Source: an uncultured Caulobacterales bacterium (lineage in GTDB: Bacteria > Pseudomonadota > Alphaproteobacteria > Caulobacterales > Maricaulaceae). From it: DNA of 64,000 nucleotides. The stretch lies in NCBI GenBank assembly GCA_937928165.1, contig CALFVT010000005.1:111372-175371 (forward strand), given 5' to 3'. Shown one piece after another: positions 35,829 to 45,470 of this stretch. Positions within the stretch are counted from its first letter, which is position 1. The number at the start of each line of letters is the position of its first letter. Below the pieces are notes generated by a model, which was not told where the DNA came from, made no database searches, and saw only the letters and a program-made list of their open reading frames with translations. The position numbers and the translations under genes were made by a program.

Positions 35829-37913
35829 TTATTCCTTCGGGTCATATTTTTTAAACCAACCCATGATGTTATCGGTTTTAGCGATCAGGCGGCTGGGGCG
35901 TTTGGCGATGTAATGGGGGGAATTGGGCACGCGGACGAGCGCAGTATCGACGCCTTTAAGCTTTAGCGCGCCGTAATATTGTTCCGCTTCCCATGTGGGG
36001 GTGCGGTGGTCTTCTTCGCCCACCATAACAAGGGTCGGTGTGGTGACATTGCCGACAAGGGAGAGCGGGGAGCGCTCCCAATAAGCCTCGGGATTTTCCC
36101 ACGGGTTTTCTCGTATCCAGTGGCGTTTAACAAAGGGGCCAATATCCGCCGTCAGAGCCATAGACAGCCAATTAATTACGGGCTTAATTGTCGCCGCCGC
36201 CGCATAGCGGTCGGTTTTGCCGACAATCCAAGACGTTAGCACGCCGCCGCCAGAGCCGCCCGTGACAAATAAGCGTTCGGCGTCCACATGGTTTTGCTGA
36301 ATTAAATAATCGGTGATGGTTTCCAGATCATCATAATCTTCACCAGGGTAGTTTTTATCAATTAATAAGGAGAAATCTTCACTATATCCCGTCGAGCCGC
36401 GCGGATTGACATAGGCGGTGACATAGCCTTCGGCGGCGTAGCGCTGTATCTCTGCGCTGAAAAATGGGCCATACATGGTGTAAGGGCCGCCGTGAATTTC
36501 AAGGATCATCGGGAAGCTGCCGTCTGCTTTAAAATCTGGCGGATAGGCGACCCAAGCCTGAATATCTTTGCCGTCAAATTTGGACGGAATGGTGATTTCT
36601 TTTACCGTGGCCATATCAAGGAAAGGCAGTAAATCATCATTGAGCGCGGTCATGCGTTTGGGCTCACCGCTAAATGTTTTTACCGTAATATCGGCGGGGC
36701 TGTTGGCGTCACCTGTGGTATAGGCAAAGCTGGGGCGGGCGCTTTGGGAGAGGGAAAAACTCGCCCCCGCATAGGGCCGTCCGAATGATGTACCGCCAAG
36801 GCCGCTGGTAATGACTTGAGGCTTGCCGCCGCTGAGGGCGAAACTGCGCAGCTCAACCGCGCCTTTGTTTTCGACTTGGGTAATGAGCGCGCGGCTATCC
36901 CCGCGCCATTTAAAGCTGGAGATAGAGCGGTCATGGTTTTTGCTGATATGGCGCACATTCCCGCCGCCCGTGTCCATCACATAAAGATGAGTGGCTTGGT
37001 ATGACAGGACTTTATCGTCATAGCCAAGAAAGGCAATTTTTCGCCCATCGGGGGAGAGTCGCGGGCTATGGTCAGGCCCGTCCCGCGTTGTGAGCGGTGT
37101 GGTTGCGAGGGTTTCAAGATTAAGGGCGTAAATCTCGCTCTCAATCGGGTCGAAGTCTCGGTCTTCGGCTTGGTTGCCGGTGACTAACAGGCTTGTTTTA
37201 TCGCGCCAGACAGGGGCGGTGTAATCAACCTCTCCGAAGGTCACTTGGCGGGGCGTGCCGCCGGCCGCAGGGAGGGTGTAAATCTGGTTGGCCCCCTCGG
37301 CGAGATAGCCTGCCCCGTCACTTCGGAAGGTCACATCGTCAAAGACGCGCACGGGCGGGTTCCATTTGGCCCCAGCAGGGCGAGGCGGGGCATCGGCAAA
37401 GCGTGGAGCTTCGGAGGGAGTAAACATGCGAAAGGAAATTTGGCTGCCGTCTGCTGACCATGCGGCGTCATTGGGCTTGGCGGTAAACCGCCCGAGGGAG
37501 ATAGATTTATCGCTATCGAGGAAATAAATGCGTAGATCATTCTGCCCGCTTTGGGTCTTAGTGTTGTATAAAACCCGAGAGCCGTCCGGTGACCAACGTG
37601 GACGATTGGCAGGTGCGCCGCCGGCAATTAAAGGGCGGTGCTGGCCGCTGCGAATATCTAGCGTCCAAAGATCATCATGGATCTCGTCTTTTTGCGTATC
37701 CATAGAGCGGCGAACATAAACCACGCGCTGCCCATCGGGACTAATTTGCGGATCATCGGCAAATTCAAGATCAAACACATGTTTTGCGGTAAAGCGCGAG
37801 CGGGCGTCACTATCATCCGCCGCAATCCCAAGCGGCGCAAAGCTTGCCGCGCCAAGGAGCAAAGCCGCAGCCGTGAAAGATTTGAAAGGAGAAAATGTCA
37901 TAGCCGCGCTCAT
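35829..37913 (-). CDS. S9 family prolyl oligopeptidase-like peptidase
   Basis: This exported serine peptidase has a signal peptide, a beta-propeller built of WD40-like/TolB-like repeats (PQISPDGQRVVYV, PRWSPDGSRVLY, PRLSPDGRKIAFLG) and a C-terminal alpha/beta hydrolase domain. The triad is the serine in GGSGGG, the aspartate in GEEDHRTP and the histidine in NSPHYI. It resembles acylaminoacyl peptidases or dipeptidyl peptidases. ATG 37913 and 37901 both give a signal peptide; an in-frame start at 37964 would add an unlikely Cys-rich tail. Confidence 0.88.
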   Translation of the reverse strand: MSAAMTFSPFKSFTAAALLLGAASFAPLGIAADDSDARSRFTAKHVFDLEFADDPQISPDGQRVVYVRRSMDTQKDEIHDDLWTLDIRSGQHRPLIAGGAPANRPRWSPDGSRVLYNTKTQSGQNDLRIYFLDSDKSISLGRFTAKPNDAAWSADGSQISFRMFTPSEAPRFADAPPRPAGAKWNPPVRVFDDVTFRSDGAGYLAEGANQIYTLPAAGGTPRQVTFGEVDYTAPVWRDKTSLLVTGNQAEDRDFDPIESEIYALNLETLATTPLTTRDGPDHSPRLSPDGRKIAFLGYDDKVLSYQATHLYVMDTGGGNVRHISKNHDRSISSFKWRGDSRALITQVENKGAVELRSFALSGGKPQVITSGLGGTSFGRPYAGASFSLSQSARPSFAYTTGDANSPADITVKTFSGEPKRMTALNDDLLPFLDMATVKEITIPSKFDGKDIQAWVAYPPDFKADGSFPMILEIHGGPYTMYGPFFSAEIQRYAAEGYVTAYVNPRGSTGYSEDFSLLIDKNYPGEDYDDLETITDYLIQQNHVDAERLFVTGGSGGGVLTSWIVGKTDRYAAAATIKPVINWLSMALTADIGPFVKRHWIRENPWENPEAYWERSPLSLVGNVTTPTLVMVGEEDHRTPTWEAEQYYGALKLKGVDTALVRVPNSPHYIAKRPSRLIAKTDNIMGWFKKYDPKE

Positions 37914-38019
37914 ATATAGTTTTATTGCGGGAGTTTGGTAGCATGGGCATGCGTACCGCCGCAAGCTAGGCGATGGTCACGTAAAGTTTAAGGGGGAAGA
38001 GTTTAAATGAATGTAAGAG

Positions 38020-38568
38020 TTAATTTGAAGATACTCGTTTTTTCAATTCAGCAGGATAAGGAGATATTTTTTCAAGTTGTTGCGTCTCCACATAAACTTT
38101 ATTTATAAGGTCATAGTGTTTGCGCTGCTTCGGTGTGGCTCTTTGAAAAAGCCTTTCCGCCCAAGGAAGAGCCCGCTGATAGTTTTTAGCCAGAAACCAT
38201 CCGGCAATGATTTGTTCAATGTTTTGAAGCGGTGCTGTTTGCCAATCGCCTATCCAATACTCCATTAACTCAGCGCCGTCTTCATATGCGCCGTTCATGA
38301 TATGTAATTTTGCCAAAGACTGATTTAGCGCCGTTTTTTTGTCAAAAGATAAATCAGGGTTTTTTAATGATTTTTCAATGGCTGTAATTTCGGCAGTATA
38401 TTGGATTCTAGCATCGGGCGTAATGATGTTAATTGATTCCTCGTCAGGATGAGAAACTGTTTGGGCCTGAGCGATTGGTGTAAAAAGTGAATATTGGGTT
38501 GCAATTGTTAAACCAAACACAAGTGTTAAAATCGTGAATAAATGAATACGGTGAGGCATTAACGCCAT
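38020..38568 (-). CDS. Secreted helical (TPR-like) protein of unknown function
   Basis: I do not recognise this 182-residue protein. A signal peptide (to about residue 36) precedes a helical region that reads like two TPR-type repeats (LNQSLAKLHIMNGAYEDGAELMEYWI, IAGWFLAKNYQRALPWAERLF). It is probably periplasmic. It lies 106 bases upstream of the S9 peptidase in the same direction and may share its transcript. Confidence 0.65.
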   Translation of the reverse strand: MALMPHRIHLFTILTLVFGLTIATQYSLFTPIAQAQTVSHPDEESINIITPDARIQYTAEITAIEKSLKNPDLSFDKKTALNQSLAKLHIMNGAYEDGAELMEYWIGDWQTAPLQNIEQIIAGWFLAKNYQRALPWAERLFQRATPKQRKHYDLINKVYVETQQLEKISPYPAELKKRVSSN

Positions 38569-38697
38569 AATTTGTAAATCCCTTCAACTGGATAAGAGCT
38601 TTAACATATAGTTATAGATTAAGGTTTTGTGTTATCTTTGTCAACGCATGCCCTTTTTCAACTTGCTCCGCGCGGGCAAATCGGGCAAAGGGCGCCC

Positions 38698-39342
38698 ATG
38701 TCTGATATTGAAAATGATAGCCCTGTAAGTGAGCCTATTGATGTGGCTGCGGATGATGTAAAAAAGAAACCTAGCCCTAAAAAACCATCGCAATGGTTTG
38801 AATTTGGGCCGCTCTTGGTCTTCTTTATTACCTATCAATATTTAAAGCGGAGCCAGCCGGATAATGCGATTTATTTGGCGGCGATATTGCTCGGGGCGCT
38901 CTCAAGCTTGACGTTGATTTACACATGGGTGAGACACCGTCATGTTTCGGGAATTTTGATCTTCTCAACGGTGCTTGTGGTCGGGAGTGCGGCTTTGTCT
39001 TATATGTTCAAAGACCCGCGCTTTATTTATATGAAGCCAACGGTGATTAACGTCATCTTTGGCGTGGCTGTGATCGGCGGAGTGTTTATTAAGAAAAATG
39101 TCATTCAGCTTATGATGGGTCAGGCCTTTGAAATGCCGATGAAGGCGTGGAATAATTTAGCGATACGCTGGGGGCTGTTCTTTTTTGTGCTTGCCGCCAT
39201 AAATGAATTTGTCTGGCGGAACTATGGTGAGGACTTCTGGGTGAAGTTTAAAGTCTTCGGCTTTTTGCCTTTGACGATTATTTTTACCATGACGCATCTA
39301 CCGTTTATTATGAAAAACGGTAAGGTTAAAGGCGAAGATTAA
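38698..39342 (+). CDS. yciB: Inner-membrane septation protein YciB (IspZ family)
   Basis: This 214-residue inner-membrane protein has five or so hydrophobic segments. It carries the YciB features FEFGPLLVFF, VTQ-like repeats around KPTVINVIFG, and NEFVWRNY near the end. YciB takes part in cell envelope synthesis during division. ATG 38698 has AAAGGG seven bases upstream. The first 40 residues form a charged cytoplasmic tail that is longer than in E. coli. Confidence 0.88.
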   Translation: MSDIENDSPVSEPIDVAADDVKKKPSPKKPSQWFEFGPLLVFFITYQYLKRSQPDNAIYLAAILLGALSSLTLIYTWVRHRHVSGILIFSTVLVVGSAALSYMFKDPRFIYMKPTVINVIFGVAVIGGVFIKKNVIQLMMGQAFEMPMKAWNNLAIRWGLFFFVLAAINEFVWRNYGEDFWVKFKVFGFLPLTIIFTMTHLPFIMKNGKVKGED

Positions 39343-39477
39343 CCACCTATTCGCGGCGAAGAGATGATTTTTATCATCCGCTCTGTTATTCGCGCGGACG
39401 TGAGCGGAATATGAATTGCGCCGCGCGTTTGGAATGATATAAGCGCATAAAATCAGTTGACTTAAAAGAGGCAAGAT

Positions 39478-42156
39478 ATGGCATCCCTAGACAGTTTCAA
39501 ATGTGAGCGTGAACTTACGGTTCGGGGAGGAACCTATAATTACTTTGATTTGAAGGTCGCTGAGGAAAATGGCCTGTCCGGCATTTCAAAACTTCCGCGG
39601 TCTTTGAAAGTGCTTCTTGAGAACCTCTTGCGCCATGAAGACGGAAATACTGTCACCAAAGGGGATATTCAAGCGGTTGCTGATTGGCTGACAACAAAAA
39701 CATCAAGCCATGAAATTGCTTATCGCCCGGCGCGAGTTTTAATGCAAGATTTCACCGGCGTTCCGGCCGTGGTTGATTTGGCCGCCATGCGCGACGCCAT
39801 GAAAAACCTTGGGAAAGAAGCCAGTGCGATTAATCCGCTAAATCCTGTGCATTTGGTCATCGATCATTCTGTTATGGTGGATTATTTCGGCACGCAGGAC
39901 GCTTTTAAGAAAAATGTAAAGCGCGAATATGAGCGTAATGGCGAGCGTTATGATTTCCTAAAATGGGGCCAAGAAGCTTTTGATAATTTCTCTGTCGTGC
40001 CGCCCGGAACCGGTATTTGTCACCAAGTTAATTTGGAACATCTCGCACAGACTGTGTGGACGAAAACAGAGGACGGTAAGACTTATGCCTTTCCAGATAC
40101 GCTTGTCGGAACCGATAGCCATACCACTATGATTAACGGCCTGTCTGTTCTAGGCTGGGGCGTTGGCGGGATTGAAGCTGAAGCGGCTATGCTCGGCCAA
40201 CCGATTTCCATGCTCATCCCCGAAGTTATCGGCTTTGAGCTGACGGGGGCTCTCCCAGAAGGCGCAACGGCGACGGATTTGGTTCTACGGGTCGTTGAAA
40301 TGCTCCGCGCGAAAGGTGTTGTTGGAAAATTTGTTGAATTTTATGGGGCGGGTCTTGATCATCTCTCGCTCGAGGATCAGGCGACACTCGCCAATATGGC
40401 CCCGGAATATGGTGCGACTTGCGGTTTCTTCCCTGTTGATGATGACACCTTACGTTATCTTGAAGTGACAGGCCGCGATAAGCCGCGAATTGAATTGGTT
40501 GAAGCTTATGCCAAGGCGCAGGGGCTTTGGCGTGATGGGGCGGATTGCGAATATACGGACACGCTGAGTCTTGATATGACAAGTGTTAAACCGGCGATTT
40601 CCGGTCCGAAACGCCCGCAAGACCGCTTTGACCTATCTGGCGCAAATGTGCATTTTGCTAAAATCCTCCGTGATGAGTATAAAAAAGACGCGGGCGAAGG
40701 CTCAGCCATAGCCGTAGACGGCGCTGATTATGCGGTTGACCACGGCGATGTCTTTATTGCCGCGATTACGTCTTGTACGAATACGTCCAATCCATCGGTG
40801 ATGATGGCAGCAGGGCTTGTGGCGCAAAAAGCGCGGGCTAAAGGCCTTCAAGTTAAGCCGTGGGTGAAAACATCTCTCGCGCCGGGCTCACAAGTTGTGG
40901 GTGAATATCTTGAAAAATCCGGCCTACAAGACGAGCTTGACGGCCTTGGATTTGACGTTGTTGGTTATGGCTGTACGACCTGTATCGGTAATTCCGGCCC
41001 ACTGGCTGCGCCGCTGGCTAAGGCTATTGAGGAAGGTGATTTGGTCTCTTGCTCTGTACTCTCGGGGAACCGCAACTTTGAAGGCCGTATCGGCCCGGAT
41101 ATCAAAGCTAATTTTCTGGCTTCGCCGCCGCTTGTTGTGGCTTATGCCTTAGCAGGCTCTATGCATCATGATTTTGATAATGACCCGCTGGGCGTTGATG
41201 CGGACGGCAAGGCCGTGTTCCTGAAGGATATTTGGCCAAATTCTAAAGAAATTGCTGATGTCGTGCGTAAGATCATCAACCGTAAAATGTTCACAGAGCG
41301 TTATGCAGATGTATTTAAAGGCGACAAACAATGGCAGGATATCAAAGTTGAAGGGGGCAAGACTTACAGCTGGAATCCGGAATCAACCTATGTGCGTAAC
41401 CCGCCCTACTTCGAGGGCATGACGACGACGCCTGACCCGATTGAAGATATTAATGACGCTAATATTCTGGCCCTCTTGGGGGATTCGATCACAACGGACC
41501 ATATCTCACCGGCAGGCTCGATTAAACATGACGGCCCCGCAGGTGAATATCTGTCCGAGCACGGCGTGCCAAAGCCTGAGTTTAACTCCTTTGGCTCTCG
41601 GCGCGGTAATCATGAAGTTATGATGCGCGGAACTTTTGCTAATATTCGAATTAAAAACCAAATGGTGCCCGGGACAGAAGGCGGGGTGACTAAACATATC
41701 CCAAGCGATAATGTCATGTCGATCTTTGATGCGTCAATGAAATATCAAGAGGCCGGTAAAGACCTCGTTGTATTCGCGGGCTCGCTCTATGGTAATGGCT
41801 CTTCGCGTGACTGGGCGGCTAAGGGCACGATCTTACTTGGGGTGAAAGCCGTTATTGCTGAAAGTTTTGAGCGTATTCACCGATCAAACCTGATCGGCAT
41901 GGGCGTTTTGCCGCTTGAGTTCCAAAACGGCGATAGCTGGAGCTCTATGGGCATGGACGGCTCCGAAACAGTGAGCATTAAAGGCATAGCGGGGCTCAAG
42001 CCGCGCGGTGAGCTGGATGTGAACGTAACTTTTGCTGATGGCGCGACTAAAACGGCTACGGTTAAAGTTCGTATTGATACAGATAATGAACATGAATATT
42101 ATAAAAACGGCGGTATTTTGCATTACGTGCTGCGTAATTTGGCCCGCGCTGTTTAA
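39478..42156 (+). CDS. acnA: Aconitate hydratase A
   Basis: This TCA-cycle enzyme converts citrate to isocitrate with a 4Fe-4S cluster. The cluster ligands lie in TSCTNTSNP and [12 protein letters not shown]. The substrate-binding serine region [13 protein letters not shown] is in the C-terminal swivelling domain. The 892 residues match AcnA. It stands alone between yciB and the GH5 gene, with a good terminator behind it. Confidence 0.97.
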   Translation: MASLDSFKCERELTVRGGTYNYFDLKVAEENGLSGISKLPRSLKVLLENLLRHEDGNTVTKGDIQAVADWLTTKTSSHEIAYRPARVLMQDFTGVPAVVDLAAMRDAMKNLGKEASAINPLNPVHLVIDHSVMVDYFGTQDAFKKNVKREYERNGERYDFLKWGQEAFDNFSVVPPGTGICHQVNLEHLAQTVWTKTEDGKTYAFPDTLVGTDSHTTMINGLSVLGWGVGGIEAEAAMLGQPISMLIPEVIGFELTGALPEGATATDLVLRVVEMLRAKGVVGKFVEFYGAGLDHLSLEDQATLANMAPEYGATCGFFPVDDDTLRYLEVTGRDKPRIELVEAYAKAQGLWRDGADCEYTDTLSLDMTSVKPAISGPKRPQDRFDLSGANVHFAKILRDEYKKDAGEGSAIAVDGADYAVDHGDVFIAAITSCTNTSNPSVMMAAGLVAQKARAKGLQVKPWVKTSLAPGSQVVGEYLEKSGLQDELDGLGFDVVGYGCTTCIGNSGPLAAPLAKAIEEGDLVSCSVLSGNRNFEGRIGPDIKANFLASPPLVVAYALAGSMHHDFDNDPLGVDADGKAVFLKDIWPNSKEIADVVRKIINRKMFTERYADVFKGDKQWQDIKVEGGKTYSWNPESTYVRNPPYFEGMTTTPDPIEDINDANILALLGDSITTDHISPAGSIKHDGPAGEYLSEHGVPKPEFNSFGSRRGNHEVMMRGTFANIRIKNQMVPGTEGGVTKHIPSDNVMSIFDASMKYQEAGKDLVVFAGSLYGNGSSRDWAAKGTILLGVKAVIAESFERIHRSNLIGMGVLPLEFQNGDSWSSMGMDGSETVSIKGIAGLKPRGELDVNVTFADGATKTATVKVRIDTDNEHEYYKNGGILHYVLRNLARAV

Positions 42157-42199
42157 AGGCCTGCACGGCGCTAGGCCGAATATATTCATATAAATCTTT

Positions 42200-42236
42200 A
42201 AACCTATCTCGAGAAATATTTTGAGATAGGTTTTTT
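42200..42236 (+). terminator. Intrinsic terminator of acnA
   Basis: AAACCTATCTC at 42200-42210 and GAGATAGGTTT at 42223-42233 form an 11-base stem, followed by six T in all. Confidence 0.92.
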
Positions 42237-42340
42237 ATGCGGTCAATAATCTTATTGACGGGCTGTTGGTCCATATTTTATGTTTGAGTCCTGACATCGT
42301 TGTCAACATGATGAAATATAGGGGGTAGCGGGTTAATATT

Positions 42341-43915
42341 ATGAAATTATACCTAACACGCCTTCTTGTCTTTGCTGCAATTTTATCATTTTCCATGCCT
42401 GCTGGGGCGGATGAATTTAAAACAAAAAGATGTATCAATCTGGGGAATGCCCTTGATGCACCGAGTGAAGGAGCATGGGGTCATAAAATTGAAAGCCGGT
42501 CTTTTAGAGTTATTGCTGATGCGGGTTTTGATACGGTGCGTATTCCGGTGCGCTGGAGTGCCCATACGGGCGGCGGGCCGGATTATAAGATCAATGAGCG
42601 GTTTTTTCGCCGCGTAACACAGGTCATAGACCAAGCCTTGGCGAATAATTTACAGGTCATTATAAATGTCCACCATTTTGATGAGCTATATGATGAGCCC
42701 GATAAGCAGTTTAGAAAACTTCTGGCCCTTTGGGCACAAATTGCGCCGCGATATAAAGACCTTCCGGATAGCGTTTATTTTGAAATTATTAATGAGCCGA
42801 ATAGTCAATTCCAAGGGGATATTATGCGCCGTGTTGTTGCACAGGCGTTTAAGATTATTCGGAGAAGCAATCCCACGCGCATTATTATAATGGGCGGGGA
42901 TGAATGGTCGAATATAAAAACGCTCCCAACTATTCCGTCAATTCAAGACCCGAACCAAGTCTATACGTTTCATTATTACGACCCATTTGAATTTACGCAT
43001 CAAAAGGCGAGTTGGACGGATTTAAAAGATAGCCGCAGAGTTAAATGGGGGAGCGCAGCGGATAAACGTGAGCTCAAAGCCGCCGCTCAATATGCCGCGC
43101 GGGTACAGCGCGATACGGGTATTCCCATTTTCCTCGGCGAGATTGGCGCTTACGAAAAAGCTCCCTATCAAGATATTGTTGAATATACCCGCGAAACTCG
43201 TAAGGCGTTTGAAAAAGAGGGCATAAGTTGGTGTGTGTGGAATTTTACAGCGACCTTTCCTTTTTATAATAGTTTTTCAAAGCAATGGGACCGTAATAAA
43301 TTAAACGCGCTTGGACTGTCGCCTAATGGGGCCGTTTCTAATCCTAACTCTGAAGCCGTTCAGGTTAAAACAACGGGTTCACCCTATGAAGGGCAAACGA
43401 TTGATGATGCATTTAATGGTATTCGCCGCCAAATAGCTCATGACGGTGAGCTTTTAATGGTGCCTTATGTTGATCAATTAAACTCTTATGGCACGGCGAA
43501 AACGAAACTTGTTAATGATGCCGGCGCGCCTGATGGACAAGCGCTTGAGGTGACAATAGCGCGAAAAGGCCGTAATCCGTGGGACGGCGGCTTATCTGGG
43601 GCTGTCACGGGGGAGGTTAAAAAAAATGATGTTTTAGTTATGTCCTATTGGGCGAAGGCGGTTAAAGGGGAAGGGATCATCGCCAATGCCGGCTTACAGG
43701 TCAACCGACAGCCCTATACCGCGCTGAGTATGAAGGCGGAACGGTTGAGCTCGCAGTGGAAACATTTCTATATTACGCATAAGGCTGCGCGTGATTATGC
43801 TCCATCAGAAGCGGGCTATACAATACAAGTTGCGGGCGCGAAACAAACTCTGCGTTTTGGGCCTGTCTTTATTATGAACCTCGGGCCGCATGTTGACCCC
43901 AAAGATTTGCCGTAA
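42341..43915 (+). CDS. Secreted GH5 family endoglucanase-like hydrolase with a carbohydrate-binding C-terminus
   Basis: This 524-residue protein has a signal peptide ending in MPAGA and a GH5 TIM barrel to about residue 325. The acid/base Glu152 lies in EIINEPNS and the nucleophile Glu267 in FLGEIGA. The last 170 residues form a beta-sandwich (GAPDGQALEVTI, WDGGLSGAVTG, WKHFYITHKA) like a carbohydrate-binding module. It probably cleaves beta-1,4-glucan or a related polysaccharide outside the inner membrane. The exact substrate is not fixed. Confidence 0.9.
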   Translation: MKLYLTRLLVFAAILSFSMPAGADEFKTKRCINLGNALDAPSEGAWGHKIESRSFRVIADAGFDTVRIPVRWSAHTGGGPDYKINERFFRRVTQVIDQALANNLQVIINVHHFDELYDEPDKQFRKLLALWAQIAPRYKDLPDSVYFEIINEPNSQFQGDIMRRVVAQAFKIIRRSNPTRIIIMGGDEWSNIKTLPTIPSIQDPNQVYTFHYYDPFEFTHQKASWTDLKDSRRVKWGSAADKRELKAAAQYAARVQRDTGIPIFLGEIGAYEKAPYQDIVEYTRETRKAFEKEGISWCVWNFTATFPFYNSFSKQWDRNKLNALGLSPNGAVSNPNSEAVQVKTTGSPYEGQTIDDAFNGIRRQIAHDGELLMVPYVDQLNSYGTAKTKLVNDAGAPDGQALEVTIARKGRNPWDGGLSGAVTGEVKKNDVLVMSYWAKAVKGEGIIANAGLQVNRQPYTALSMKAERLSSQWKHFYITHKAARDYAPSEAGYTIQVAGAKQTLRFGPVFIMNLGPHVDPKDLP

Positions 43916-43936
43916 ATTAATTGCTGTGGGTTTTCT

Positions 43937-43967
43937 AAAAAAAAGCCCGAAACTTAGCTCCGGGCTT
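43937..43967 (-). terminator. Intrinsic terminator, minus strand
   Basis: AAGCCCG and CGGGCTT form a stem with a run of A before it, which is a T run on the minus strand. It would end the LRAT-fold gene transcript, 170 bases after that stop, and may also slow transcription from the GH5 gene. Confidence 0.65.
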
Positions 43968-44134
43968 AAAAGTTTATGCATCGGGGAAATATAATGATGC
44001 TAAAACAGTGTAAATAAAGCCGTAGATGTTTTCTAATCATCATTGCTCTTTGGATGAAGGTGAGGCTTAAAGGCCTATTGTTTGGGCGTGAGGACGATGA
44101 TTTGGCGGGTTTTTGTGCGATCAAAGAAAGCAGA

Positions 44135-44512
44135 CTAATCAGGCATGATCTGGCGCGGGTCTACGGGGCCAAGTTGGCGGCTTCTGCGCCGCCCGGTCAG
44201 CACCCAAGAAACGAAATGTTCGCAATTATTGATGAGTACATTATAGCGTTGTCCCTTTTTGGAGCGGGCGCGGGCCACGATCTCCGGTCCGCTCAGGCTC
44301 GCGTGCTCATAGGGAATAGTTCTCGCGCGCCTGCCCGCAAGAAAATCCTTAAGCTCGCTTTCCTCAACGCGGCCAAAGCGGCGGCTGGCATGGATGACCG
44401 TGCCGTAACCTGTTGCAATGCCGACATGTTTGATAACCCCATAAACGCGGGTTTGCAGCAATGTCCCTGCGGGGTAAGGCATAGGGTTAGGAGTAAAGGA
44501 GCTATCGGTCAT
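44135..44512 (-). CDS. LRAT/NlpC-P60-fold protein
   Basis: This 125-residue protein resembles lecithin-retinol acyltransferase domains, a circularly permuted NlpC/P60 fold. The histidine lies in IKHVGIATGYG with a second in VIHAS, and the cysteine in NNCEHFVSWVLTG, so the catalytic set is intact. No signal peptide is seen. Such bacterial proteins are thought to be acyltransferases or peptidases; the substrate is unknown. It is divergent from yajQ across an 81-base gap. Long antisense reading frames over it are shadows. Confidence 0.82.
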   Translation of the reverse strand: MTDSSFTPNPMPYPAGTLLQTRVYGVIKHVGIATGYGTVIHASRRFGRVEESELKDFLAGRRARTIPYEHASLSGPEIVARARSKKGQRYNVLINNCEHFVSWVLTGRRRSRQLGPVDPRQIMPD

Positions 44513-44593
44513 AATTTTAAAATAAGCATGGTGGATAGGAATTGCAAATTCATAGCAATATTGCCATAGAGGCGATGTTGATAGGAGTCCGCT

Positions 44594-45079
44594 ATGCCGT
44601 CATTTGATATTGTGTCCGAAGCTGATTTATCAGAAGTTGATAATGCACTGAATAATTTATCACGAGAAATCTCAACCCGGTATGACTTTAAAGGTTCGAA
44701 CTGCTCGGTTGAACATAAAGACGGGGTTATAACGATTTTCGCCGATGATGATTTGAAGCTCAAGCAAATCCACGAAATCCTGCGGAGTCATCTTCATAAG
44801 CGCGGCATAGAGCCGGGGCAGCTTGATTATCAAAAAACCGAACCCGCTGCCGGTATGTCCGTGCGCCAAAATATTGTGGTGAAACAAGGCCTTGAAAAAG
44901 AGCTAGCGAAAAAGATTGTTAAGGATATTAAGGGCGCAAAGCTTAAAGTGCAGGTCTCGATCCAAGGGGATAGCCTGCGGGTCTCTGGTAAAAAGCGCGA
45001 TGATCTCCAAGCGGCGATTGCTTTTGTCAAAGGGCTCGGGCTGGAGCAGCCTCTACAATATAATAATTTTCGCGATTAA
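44594..45079 (+). CDS. yajQ: YajQ family nucleotide-binding protein
   Basis: This 161-residue protein matches YajQ (DUF520). MPSFDIVSEADLSEVDNALNN opens the protein, and RYDFKGSNCSVE, VKQGLEKELAKKIVKDIKG and LQAAIAFVKGL follow. It has two RNP-like domains, and homologues bind cyclic di-GMP in Xanthomonas and Pseudomonas. ATAGGAGT precedes the start codon. Confidence 0.95.
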   Translation: MPSFDIVSEADLSEVDNALNNLSREISTRYDFKGSNCSVEHKDGVITIFADDDLKLKQIHEILRSHLHKRGIEPGQLDYQKTEPAAGMSVRQNIVVKQGLEKELAKKIVKDIKGAKLKVQVSIQGDSLRVSGKKRDDLQAAIAFVKGLGLEQPLQYNNFRD

Positions 45080-45470
45080 ACACACAGGTTTATTTATCCA
45101 AATGGCCCGTTTTGTCTATGTCGGATGAAGTTTATAAATGAGTGCTCACTTACATTTTATTTGTAAAAACTACATCCTATAAAGCTCAATGTTACCCCCT
45201 TAAAGGCCTGTTTGTTTTGCATGTTTATAGGCTTTTCATGCCCATTATGCATAAATTTAACGCATATATTGTGCATAAACTTAGTTTACCGGCCAAATGA
45301 GCCTTAGAGCGGGGCTGCCTAAACCATTGATTTATTTGAATATTCAAAGTTAAGCTGTATGACAAACAATAATAATATATTGAATATCAATAATAATTAT
45401 TGAAAAACGATAATAAATATGCCACTTACCCTCTTATAGCGTGATGCGCTATGAGGAGGAGATATTGCAG
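45080..45470. promoter_or_regulatory. AT-rich promoter region of the RND efflux operon
   Basis: No gene is seen in this gap. TGCATAAATTTA at 45248-45259 and TGCATAAACTTA at 45272-45283 are an imperfect direct repeat 24 bases apart. TTTGAATATTCAAA at 45335-45348 is a perfect palindrome, with a looser copy TTGAATATCAA near 45380. These are candidate operators. No TetR-type regulator gene is adjacent. Confidence 0.45.

Noticed and set aside
44054..44569. Long plus-strand reading frame of 171 codons
   Set aside because: It is antisense to the LRAT-fold gene, whose frame has intact catalytic motifs. The plus-strand product has no recognisable motif and no ribosome site.
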